A stretch of 5,457 nt of DNA, taken from contig VGKZ01000075.1 of NCBI GenBank assembly GCA_016866815.1, positions 1-5,457 on the forward strand, in the 5' to 3' direction. Position numbers and translations under genes: made by a program. Position 1 is the first letter of the stretch. Each line of letters begins with the position of its first letter. Below the pieces are notes generated by a model. It was not told where the DNA came from, did no database searches, and worked only from the letters and a program-made list of their open reading frames with translations. Below, one piece after another: positions 1 to 5,457 of the stretch. Source of the stretch: Candidatus Peregrinibacteria bacterium (GTDB lineage: Bacteria; Patescibacteriota; Gracilibacteria; Peribacterales; Peribacteraceae).

Positions 1-85
1 GCATGCGCGGACATTCTGCACGCACGCGCACGGCAGGACAAGTTTCCGGGCTGTTTTCCGCCGGTGATTGGTGCATAATGTCCCC
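1..85. other. Upstream region without a supportable gene
   Basis: No reading frame here has recognisable protein content, and the frame that continues across it into corA is a low-complexity Arg/Ser-rich shadow. Apart from the possible -10 before corA, I see no terminator or RNA structure. It may be the tail of an intergenic region or of a gene ending to the left. Confidence 0.5.
51..79 (+). promoter_or_regulatory. Possible corA promoter, leaderless arrangement
   Basis: CATAAT at 74-79 matches five of six bases of the sigma-70 -10 consensus and ends only six bases before the corA ATG at 86. A -35 box would fall at 51-56 (CTGTTT), which is a poor match. If the -10 is real, transcription would begin at or beside the start codon. 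That would fit the absence of a ribosome binding site. This is inference from one hexamer and spacing. Confidence 0.3.
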
Positions 86-1156
86 ATGCCGCCGAACCCG
101 CCGCTCACCGCGCAGTCTTCGAAAAAAGGTTTGCCCCCCGGTACGCTCGTACACATCGGCCGCAGGAAGCGCGAGAAGACGACGGCGACGGTCATCGATT
201 ACTCTGCGGAGAAGTGCGAGGAGCGCGAGCTGCCGAGCGCGGCCGATGCCGCGAAGTACAAGAGCGATTCGACGGTGTCCTGGATCAACGTCATCGGTCT
301 GCATGATACGGAATCCATCGCGTCGATGGGCAAAACCTTCGATCTGCATCCTCTCCTTCTCGAGGATATCGTGAATTCCACACAGCGGCCCAAACTGCAG
401 GAATTCGACGCCTGTCTCTTCGTCACCGTCCGCCTCTTCTACTTCGATGTGAAGAGCGCGTCGCTCGAGTCCGAGCAGGTGAGTCTCGTGCTCGGCAAGG
501 GCTACGTTCTCTCGTTTCAGGAAGATGCGCGGGACGTTTTCGATCCTGTCCGAGCAGCCATTCGTCAGGGCAAAGGCAAACTGCGCGGCGCCGGTGCGGA
601 TTTTCTCCTGTACCAGTTGCTCGACGTTCTCATCGATAGCTATTTCGATGTACTCGAGAACATCGGGTACGCGATCGAATCTCTGGAGGAAGATCTTCTC
701 AAGCGCCCGGCTCCTTCGGTGCTCAGTCGCATTCACAAGCTCCGTCGGGAGATGATCATCATTCGCAAGGCGGTGTGGCCGCTGCGGGAAGTCCTCAGTG
801 CCATGGATCGTTTAGACAACGCCTTCATCGAGAAGAAAACTCACCTCTACCTCCGCGATGCGTACGACCACACCATCCAGCTCATGGACAACGTCGAAAC
901 GTTCCGTGACATGCTCGCAGTCATGGTCGATCAGTATCTTTCCCTTGCCAGTAACCGCATGAACGAAGTGATGAAAGTCCTCACGGTCATCGCGACCATC
1001 TTCATGCCGCTCACGTTCCTCGTCGGTGTCTATGGTATGAATTTCGACTTCATGCCCGAACTCAGCTCTCCGTACGGTTATCCCGCAGTGTGGGCGGTGT
1101 GCATTCTCATCGCGGCAGGTATGGTGGTGTACTTCAGGAAGAAGGAGTGGTTGTGA
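86..1156 (+). CDS. corA: CorA magnesium/cobalt channel
   Basis: This encodes a 356-residue CorA, the pentameric inner-membrane channel that admits Mg2+ (and Co2+) down the membrane potential. The large cytoplasmic domain fills residues 1 to about 290. Near the N-terminus is KKGLPPGTLV, which I recall also opens Thermotoga maritima CorA (about 351 residues). The two appear collinear with an offset of about five. On that recalled alignment, Asp94 (in LLLED) and Asp258 (in YLRDAYDH) match the inter-subunit Mg2+-sensing pair Asp89/Asp253. The long stalk helix leads into the first membrane helix (about 296-316). The signature YGMNF follows (GMN at 317-319), then a short outer loop with MPEL, a second helix (about 334-350) and a basic tail (FRKKEWL). 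I chose the ATG at 86 because it matches family length. An in-frame TTG at 68 would add six residues. Neither start has a Shine-Dalgarno. The family call is very secure; ion preference is inferred from the family. Confidence 0.97.
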   Translation: MPPNPPLTAQSSKKGLPPGTLVHIGRRKREKTTATVIDYSAEKCEERELPSAADAAKYKSDSTVSWINVIGLHDTESIASMGKTFDLHPLLLEDIVNSTQRPKLQEFDACLFVTVRLFYFDVKSASLESEQVSLVLGKGYVLSFQEDARDVFDPVRAAIRQGKGKLRGAGADFLLYQLLDVLIDSYFDVLENIGYAIESLEEDLLKRPAPSVLSRIHKLRREMIIIRKAVWPLREVLSAMDRLDNAFIEKKTHLYLRDAYDHTIQLMDNVETFRDMLAVMVDQYLSLASNRMNEVMKVLTVIATIFMPLTFLVGVYGMNFDFMPELSSPYGYPAVWAVCILIAAGMVVYFRKKEWL

Positions 1157-1173
1157 AGTATGGAGCATTCGTC

Positions 1174-1202
1174 TTGTTTCGCATGCGCATAACCTTTATA
1201 AA
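1174..1202 (+). promoter_or_regulatory. Possible lipoprotein gene promoter
   Basis: TTGTTT (1174-1179, three of six against TTGACA) and TATAAA (1197-1202, five of six against TATAAT) are separated by the ideal 17 bases. The -10 ends ten bases before the ATG at 1213, so the leader would be only about four bases. That reading conflicts with use of the AAAGG motif at 1200-1204 as a ribosome binding site, since that motif would then not be transcribed. Readthrough from corA is the alternative. Confidence 0.35.
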
Positions 1203-1205
1203 GGT
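1192..1205. repeat. 14-base perfect palindrome
   Basis: ACCTTTATAAAGGT reads the same on both strands. It lies in the 56-base gap between corA and the lipoprotein gene and contains both the TATAAA box and the AAAGG motif. It could be an operator overlapping the -10 region or, if transcribed, part of an RNA fold. The symmetry is seen directly; the function is not known. Confidence 0.6.
1200..1204 (+). promoter_or_regulatory. Candidate Shine-Dalgarno for the lipoprotein gene
   Basis: AAAGG ends eight bases before the ATG at 1213, a normal spacing. It supports that ATG over the earlier in-frame ATG at 1090, which lies inside corA. It can serve only on a transcript that starts well upstream, for instance a corA readthrough mRNA. 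Confidence 0.4.
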
Positions 1206-1212
1206 CTCCTCC

Positions 1213-1788
1213 ATGCGCAGGATTTCCCTCCTTCTCTGCTTTCTCCTCCTTTCCGCGTGTACCGCGGAGGTGTCGCAGGGTCTGGATGGTGAAGCGGAGT
1301 ACGGCATGCGTTTCTTCGGCGACGTCCGCGCGCCGGCCGTTCCCGTTACCGGTACATTTTTTGGAAAATTTGCTACGACGAGTGCGGTGAACAGCAGCAG
1401 GACATTCGCAGCGGATTATTACGGCGACATCAAGATCACCATCGATGCCGACAGGAAAATCACCTGTACCTGGAGCGTCGAGGGCCGCATGCACGACGCG
1501 GAGGTTGGCGGTCTCTTGAGCGCCGCTTCCCGGGTGTGTACCGGGAAATTGCAGGATGACGGCACGTTCTCATTCCGCGGTACCTACGAAGGTGCGGCGG
1601 ATGATGTGAAATTTGGATCGGGGGAAGTCCTGGAAGACAGTTTCCCGACCTTTGAATTGTCCGGAATGGCAGATGGGGAATCCGTGGAGGGGGATGTGCT
1701 GCTCGGAGGAGTCTTCGTGTCGGAGGACAAGCAGCATCCCGAATTGCAGGATGCGGGTGCAGCGTTCTTCATCGTTCCGATGAAGTGA
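1213..1788 (+). CDS. Putative lipoprotein of unknown function
   Basis: This encodes 191 residues that I do not recognise as any named family. The N-terminus is a classic lipoprotein signal: MRR, a hydrophobic run (ISLLLCFLLL), then the lipobox LSAC with the acylated cysteine at residue 16. The mature protein should be about 176 residues, membrane-anchored and facing outward. The rest has alternating short hydrophobic stretches with many Gly, Thr, Phe and Asp residues, which suggests a beta-rich fold. Repeated pieces of the form GTFFGKF, GTFSFRGTYEG and FELSGMADG suggest a beta-barrel or beta-sandwich, though no exact repeat is present. Cys85 and Cys109 are the only other mature-chain cysteines and could form a disulphide. 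The start at 1213 is favoured because it places the signal peptide at the N-terminus and has AAAGG upstream; the longer frame to 1090 would bury it. The gene follows corA by 56 bases in the same direction and may be co-transcribed. Its location is well supported; its function is unknown. Confidence 0.85.
   Translation: MRRISLLLCFLLLSACTAEVSQGLDGEAEYGMRFFGDVRAPAVPVTGTFFGKFATTSAVNSSRTFAADYYGDIKITIDADRKITCTWSVEGRMHDAEVGGLLSAASRVCTGKLQDDGTFSFRGTYEGAADDVKFGSGEVLEDSFPTFELSGMADGESVEGDVLLGGVFVSEDKQHPELQDAGAAFFIVPMK
1527..1547. repeat. 7-bp inverted repeat inside the lipoprotein gene
   Basis: TTCCCGG and CCGGGAA are perfect complements around a seven-base spacer, giving a short GC-rich hairpin in the coding RNA. 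It spans the codons for the stretch around Cys109. No T-run follows, so it is not a standard terminator. It may be chance in GC-rich coding DNA. Confidence 0.4.
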
Positions 1789-1806
1789 TGTGCAGGCACG
1801 CGGTGC

Positions 1807-4524
1807 TTACGCGAATTTTCTCACGCAGATTTTTGCGAACTCCAGCACCGGAAGCACCGTGACGGCGCAAACCATGATGATGCTCCAGTCCCGGAGCGGT
1901 ATCGCGTACGTGCCGAACGCACCCTGGAAGAAAGGGAGATACACCACTGCGACTAGTAGGGCGATTCCCCACAGAATCGAGAGGTTGAGCCAGCGGTTGA
2001 TGAACGGCGATCGGAGTACGCTGAAGTGATCGCTCCGGAATGCGTACGCCTTGAAGAATTCGATGAAGATCAGACAGGTGAAGGTCATCGTCATGGCTTC
2101 CGAAATGTCTCTCCCGGACCGTAATGCCCAGAGGAAGAGTGCAAGGTTGACGGCAGCGGACCACGCGCCCCCTGTGAGCATGAGTGCGGTGACCGGCCGC
2201 GTGAAGATCCCGGAGCTCTGGTTGCGCGGAGGTCGGCTCATCAGATCGCGTTCCGGCGGATCCACCGCGAGTGCGAGAGCGGGGAGTCCGTCCGTCGCAA
2301 GGTTCAGGTACAGAATCTGCACGGCGCTCAACGGAAGCGGCACCCCCATGACCATAGCGCCCACCATCAGCAACGTTTCACCGATGTTCGCGGAGAGCAG
2401 GTACATGAGGTATTTCTTGATGTTGCCGAACATGCCGCGTCCTTCTTCCACCGCAGCGACGATGGACGCGAAGTTGTCGTCCGTCAGCATCATGGCGGCT
2501 GCCTCCTTCGTCACGTCCGTTCCCGTGATGCCCATCGCGATGCCGATGTCCGCTTTCTTCAGTGCAGGAGCGTCGTTGACGCCGTCGCCGGTCATCGCCA
2601 CCACGTGGCCGAGTTTCTGGAGCGCATCGACAATGGAGAGTTTGTGGGTGGGGGAGACGCGCGCGTACACGGAGACGTGCTGCACTTTCTCGCGGAGTTC
2701 GGATTCCGAAAGTGTATCGAGTTCAGCGCCGTTGATGACTTCGCCGTCTTCCAGTATCCCGATCTCGCGTGCGATTGCGGCCGCCGTCGCGTGGTGGTCG
2801 CCTGTGATCATGACCACGCGAATGCCTGCAGCCTTGCACTTGCTGACCGCTTCTTTCGCTTCGGGTCGTGGAGGATCGCTCATGCCGACGAGTCCGAGGA
2901 ATGTCATTCCGGTTTCGGCGTCGCCCAGGGTCGCATTCCGTTTTTCCGCGAGTGCGAGCACGCGGAGTGAATCGCCGGCCATGGATTCCGCGTTCCGGAG
3001 AATTGCTTCGCGGTCTGCCGGTGTCAGAGGTGCATTACCATTTGCGGTTCGCTGTGACGCGCATGAAGCGAGGATGATTTCGTATGCGCCCTTGGCATAT
3101 GCGACGGGCCCGTTCTTGCTTTTATGCAGGGTCGTTATGCGTTTGGATTCCGATGTGAACGGAATTTCGCCGGTTCGCGGCGAACCTTCGTCGAGGGCGG
3201 CCTTCATCAGCCCTGCCTTCGCTCCTGCAACGACGAGCGCTCCTTCCGTCGGATCACCTTTCACGTTCCATCCGCCTTCCTCCTTCACCAGTCGTGTGTC
3301 GCCGCACAGTACACCGGCCGTCAGCAGGTCCATGAGGACGTCGTTGGGCTCCTCCGCTGTCCCTCCGACCGTGAAGGAGCCATGCGGTTCGTATCCTGAA
3401 CCGCTCACGTCATACGTTGACCCGGCAACGGCGATCCGGCGGATGGTCATTTCATCCTTTGTCAGTGTTCCCGTTTTATCCGAACAGATGACCGTTGTGC
3501 AGCCGAGAGTTTCGACTGCAGGCAATCTGCGTACCAGCGCGTTGCGCCGCACCATGCGCTGTACGCCGATGGCAAGCGAGATCGTCACGACGGCGGGGAG
3601 CGCTTCCGGTACCACTGCCACCGCGAGGGCGATGGCGAAAATGAGCATGTCGAGCAGCGGCTCGCCACGCATGATGCCGAGCGTGCCGATGACGACGCTG
3701 ATCACGCCGGCGACTTTGGCAAGGGTTTTTCCGACGCGGTCGAGGTTTTGCTGGAGAGGGGTTGCCGCAGCTTCCACGCTCTCGAGGAGACCGGCGATCG
3801 TGCCGAATTCCGTGCGCATGCCGGTGGCGATCACCACTGCGGTGCCGCGTCCGTGGGAGATGACGGTGCCGGCGTAGAGCATGTTCCGTCGGTCGCCGAC
3901 GGCGGCTTTGGGGTTTGTCACGGGATCGGTGATCTTGGCCACCGGAACGGATTCACCTGTCAGCGCCGCTTCCTCGGCGTGCATGTTCACGCTCAGAACA
4001 ATGCGCGCATCCGCGGGAACCCGGTCCCCCGGGGAGAGCATGATGATGTCTCCCGGTACCACCTCGCGGGCCGGGATTTCGATCTGCTCACCTCCGCGGA
4101 GTACCTTCGCCGTCGGTGCGGCCATTTCCTGCAGTGCTTCGATTGCTCTTCCCGCGCGGTACTCCTGCATAAAACCGAGGATCACCGCGAAGAGTACGAT
4201 CACGGCGATGGCGATCGCTTCCACTTCATGACCCAGAACACCGGAGAGTCCAGCTGCGATGAGCAGCATGATGACGAGGATGTTCTTGCACTGTTCGAGG
4301 AGGAGGGTCCACGCAGAAATACTCTTGCCTGTGCGCAATTCGTTGCTTCCGCACTCCTTCAGCCGTTCCGCGGCTTCCTCTGCTTTCAGGCCGCGGTTTT
4401 CAACGACGGAGAGCCATGTGAGAACGTCTCTGGAGCTCATGGTGTGCCACGGCGACTCAGGTATACGGAAAAAGCGGTGTGTCGCTGCAGGTTCGCGGCT
4501 ATGGGCGGCTTTCGTAGTGCTCAT
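1807..4524 (-). CDS. Calcium-transporting P-type ATPase (P2, SERCA/PMR1-like)
   Basis: This encodes a 905-residue ten-helix pump of the P2 class that should export Ca2+ from the cytoplasm using ATP. The N-terminal cation-ATPase region starts at PWHTMSSRDVL (about 25-35). All catalytic motifs are intact: TGES of the actuator domain (189-192), PEALP in M4 (306-310), DKTGT with the phosphorylated Asp349, KGDP (422-425) and KGA (478-480) in the nucleotide domain, MITGD (572-576), and TGDGVNDAP (from 645). Ion ligands match SERCA: Glu307 in M4, Asn713 and Glu716 in M5, Asn741, Thr744 and Asp745 in M6 (NLATD), and Glu822 in M8. Both SERCA calcium sites therefore look complete. There is no long C-terminal autoinhibitory tail. 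I chose the ATG at 4524 because the conserved PWH segment excludes the ATG at 4440, and upstream starts add a non-conserved stretch. The start remains the least certain part. It is convergent with the lipoprotein gene. Mn2+ transport is an alternative specificity. Confidence 0.95.
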   Translation of the reverse strand: MSTTKAAHSREPAATHRFFRIPESPWHTMSSRDVLTWLSVVENRGLKAEEAAERLKECGSNELRTGKSISAWTLLLEQCKNILVIMLLIAAGLSGVLGHEVEAIAIAVIVLFAVILGFMQEYRAGRAIEALQEMAAPTAKVLRGGEQIEIPAREVVPGDIIMLSPGDRVPADARIVLSVNMHAEEAALTGESVPVAKITDPVTNPKAAVGDRRNMLYAGTVISHGRGTAVVIATGMRTEFGTIAGLLESVEAAATPLQQNLDRVGKTLAKVAGVISVVIGTLGIMRGEPLLDMLIFAIALAVAVVPEALPAVVTISLAIGVQRMVRRNALVRRLPAVETLGCTTVICSDKTGTLTKDEMTIRRIAVAGSTYDVSGSGYEPHGSFTVGGTAEEPNDVLMDLLTAGVLCGDTRLVKEEGGWNVKGDPTEGALVVAGAKAGLMKAALDEGSPRTGEIPFTSESKRITTLHKSKNGPVAYAKGAYEIILASCASQRTANGNAPLTPADREAILRNAESMAGDSLRVLALAEKRNATLGDAETGMTFLGLVGMSDPPRPEAKEAVSKCKAAGIRVVMITGDHHATAAAIAREIGILEDGEVINGAELDTLSESELREKVQHVSVYARVSPTHKLSIVDALQKLGHVVAMTGDGVNDAPALKKADIGIAMGITGTDVTKEAAAMMLTDDNFASIVAAVEEGRGMFGNIKKYLMYLLSANIGETLLMVGAMVMGVPLPLSAVQILYLNLATDGLPALALAVDPPERDLMSRPPRNQSSGIFTRPVTALMLTGGAWSAAVNLALFLWALRSGRDISEAMTMTFTCLIFIEFFKAYAFRSDHFSVLRSPFINRWLNLSILWGIALLVAVVYLPFFQGAFGTYAIPLRDWSIIMVCAVTVLPVLEFAKICVRKFA

Positions 4525-4537
4525 CGATGTCCGCGGT

Positions 4538-4566
4538 ATTCTAGAGGAGAAGGGATCATGGGTACA
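4538..4566 (-). promoter_or_regulatory. Possible ATPase gene promoter
   Basis: On the minus strand, TAGAAT (4543 down to 4538) matches five of six bases of the -10 consensus. A weak -35, TGTACC (4566 down to 4561, three of six), sits 17 bases upstream. The -10 ends 13 bases before the ATG at 4524, so the leader would be only about seven bases, and no Shine-Dalgarno is seen. This favours the 4524 start. Evidence is motif and spacing only. Confidence 0.35.
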
Positions 4567-4636
4567 GAAAAGACGGTAGAGAGCGAACTGCCATCGTTGT
4601 ACAGGTCTGATTGTATACGGAAGTACGCTTTTACTG

Positions 4637-4665
4637 TTCATTGTGACTCGCTGCGGTGATAGGCT
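4637..4665 (+). promoter_or_regulatory. Weak possible glycosyltransferase promoter
   Basis: TAGGCT (4660-4665) is preceded by TGA, giving an extended -10 form, with TTCATT (4637-4642) 17 bases upstream. Each hexamer matches consensus at three of six bases. The -10 ends seven bases before the ATG at 4673, mirroring the corA arrangement. This is weak on its own and listed mainly for that shared spacing. Confidence 0.2.
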
Positions 4666-4672
4666 TGGCGCG

Positions 4673-5457
4673 ATGCACCCTTTCCGCACGGATCCGGCGC
4701 GTTATGTCATTCCATTGTTCTTCGTCTTCATCATTGCGATCGGTGCTATCGCCGTCCCGTCGTACGGCATTTCGTGGGATGAAAAAGCGATGTTCATTCT
4801 CGGTAGGCGCGTGTACGAGTACATCTTCGATGGAGCGCCCTACCCCCCGAATATCGCCATTCGTTTTCATGGTGCCATCTTCGAGTTCATTCTCTACGGT
4901 CTGCCGAAGTTCTACGGCATGTACTATGCCCGGCATATTTTCATTCTTCGACATTTCGTCAATTATCTGACCTTCGTCGGAGGGATCGGTGCCATGTATC
5001 TCTTCGGAAAACGGTACTTTCGCAGCGCGTGGTGGGGGCTGATCGCCGCTACGCTGCTATTCCTCAGTCCCCGTCAGTTCGGTCATGCTTTCGTGAACGG
5101 CCGTGACATTCCCACACTGTCCCTTTGGGCTCTTGCGATGGTTACGCTCCTGGCCCTCCGTGACCGCCGTACAGTGTGGATGGCTGCTCTCCATGGCGTC
5201 ACCTGCGGTCTTGCCATTTCCATGCGCGTCGCCAGCGTGTTCATTCCGATCCTGGCGGTCGGCCTGCTCTTCTTTCTGTGGATCGATGCATGTCGGAGGG
5301 GGCAGCGTCATGCGACGCGGACTCTCCTCATTCTCTCTGGTCTTGTCCTCCTGTTCTCCGCGCTGGGGACGATCGCATTCTGGCCGCTCCTGTGGGAGCA
5401 CCCTCTGAAGAATTTTCTGGAAGCCCTCCACAACATGGCCTTCGAGCAGAACCAGCC
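4673..5457 (+). CDS. GT-C membrane glycosyltransferase (GT39/ArnT-like), partial
   Basis: An uninterrupted frame begins at ATG 4673 and is still open at the window edge: 261 full codons are present and the C-terminal part is missing. It resembles bacterial GT39/PMT-type enzymes, which transfer a sugar from a polyprenyl-phosphate carrier to a lipid, glycan or protein on the outer face of the membrane. A first membrane helix (about 12-30) is followed by GISWDEKAMF, with the Asp36-Glu37 pair at the place where GT-C enzymes carry their catalytic acidic residue. RHFVNYL (93-99) and LSPRQFGHAFVNGRDIP (131-147) recall a subfamily with an N-x-[KR]-D-I-P motif. GLAISMRV (179-186) and WPLLWEHP (237-244) fit it too. 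Hydrophobic segments lie near 97-113, 121-136, 146-162, 169-204 and 216-240. No Shine-Dalgarno is evident; GTG at 4643 is an unlikely longer start. Class is fairly sure; donor and acceptor are unknown. Confidence 0.85.
   Translation, partial: MHPFRTDPARYVIPLFFVFIIAIGAIAVPSYGISWDEKAMFILGRRVYEYIFDGAPYPPNIAIRFHGAIFEFILYGLPKFYGMYYARHIFILRHFVNYLTFVGGIGAMYLFGKRYFRSAWWGLIAATLLFLSPRQFGHAFVNGRDIPTLSLWALAMVTLLALRDRRTVWMAALHGVTCGLAISMRVASVFIPILAVGLLFFLWIDACRRGQRHATRTLLILSGLVLLFSALGTIAFWPLLWEHPLKNFLEALHNMAFEQNQ

Larger units (their letters stand above)
4525..4672. other. Divergent intergenic region
   Basis: These 148 bases separate the ATPase start from the glycosyltransferase start, so they should carry both promoters. 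Two small palindromes are visible, TGTACA (4598-4603) and GTATAC (4613-4618). TTGTA occurs at 4597-4601 and 4611-4615, and GTACAG at 4562-4567 and 4599-4604. These could be half-sites for a regulator but are short enough to be chance. I see no RNA gene, terminator or convincing small ORF. Confidence 0.6.

Noticed and set aside
1..1188. GCATGCGC shared by 1-8 and 1181-1188 as a dispersed repeat
   Set aside because: Eight bases of self-complementary GC-rich sequence recur readily by chance; no flanking similarity is present.
1090..1212. Longer lipoprotein start at ATG 1090
   Set aside because: It would overlap the end of corA and place 41 extra residues before a textbook lipoprotein signal peptide.
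1154..1788. TGA codons as recoded sense codons
   Set aside because: corA ends at its expected family length at a TGA and the lipoprotein gene ends just before a convergent gene, so TGA acts as stop here.
1794..1808. Hairpin AGGCAC-GCG-GTGCTT between the convergent genes as a terminator
   Set aside because: The six-pair stem includes a G-U pair, overlaps a stop codon and has no T-run on either strand.
2051..3877. A 608-codon open frame on the + strand opposite the ATPase gene
   Set aside because: Its product is Ser/Ala/Arg/Pro-rich with no domain, while the minus strand encodes every catalytic motif of a P-type ATPase. It is a codon-bias shadow of a GC-rich gene.
3748..4659. A 303-codon + strand frame across the ATPase N-terminal region and divergent gap
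   Set aside because: Its Arg/His/Gly/Asp-rich composition and lack of any domain or signal mark it as a shadow; the minus strand explains nearly all of it.
4525..4689. Longer ATPase starts (ATG at 4689 or 4641)
   Set aside because: The added residues look unlike P-type ATPase N-termini, and both starts would run through the possible -10 box; the ATG at 4689 would also overlap the glycosyltransferase start.
1..5457. CRISPR array, tRNA/rRNA gene, insertion sequence or phage signature
   Set aside because: No regularly spaced repeats, tRNA-like cloverleaf, transposase motif or terminal inverted repeats were seen on either strand.

Overview
The window holds four genes on bacterial-type DNA that is moderately GC-rich. 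In order they are a complete CorA magnesium channel (+), a small lipoprotein of unknown function (+), a complete P-type calcium-transporting ATPase (-), and the first 261 codons of a multi-membrane-span GT-C glycosyltransferase (+) that runs off the right edge. The bacterial assignment rests on the lipobox of the second gene, the compact layout and standard stop codons (two TGA, one TAA). The species cannot be named from this window. Clear Shine-Dalgarno sequences are missing before three of the four starts. This hints at a lineage that makes much use of leaderless or short-leader mRNAs, such as some candidate phyla, but that is inference.

Layout: 1-85 is upstream DNA with a possible corA promoter and no supportable gene. 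corA occupies 86-1156. A 56-base gap follows, with a 14-base perfect palindrome, promoter-like boxes and an inverted repeat that includes the next start codon. The lipoprotein gene occupies 1213-1788. It converges on the ATPase gene (4524 down to 1807) with only 18 bases between the two stop codons and no convincing terminator. A 148-base divergent region (4525-4672) separates the ATPase from the glycosyltransferase (4673 to the edge).

Functionally, CorA brings Mg2+ into the cell and the ATPase should expel Ca2+ (possibly Mn2+) at the cost of ATP, so two divalent-cation transporters flank the orphan lipoprotein. Their opposite orientations mean they are not one operon, and any link to the lipoprotein is only positional. 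The glycosyltransferase probably belongs to envelope glycan or glycoprotein assembly and is transcribed away from the others. Nothing here is a clear novel defence, mobile or RNA system. The most useful leads are the start-proximal promoter boxes, the structured leader of the lipoprotein gene, and the unassigned lipoprotein itself.
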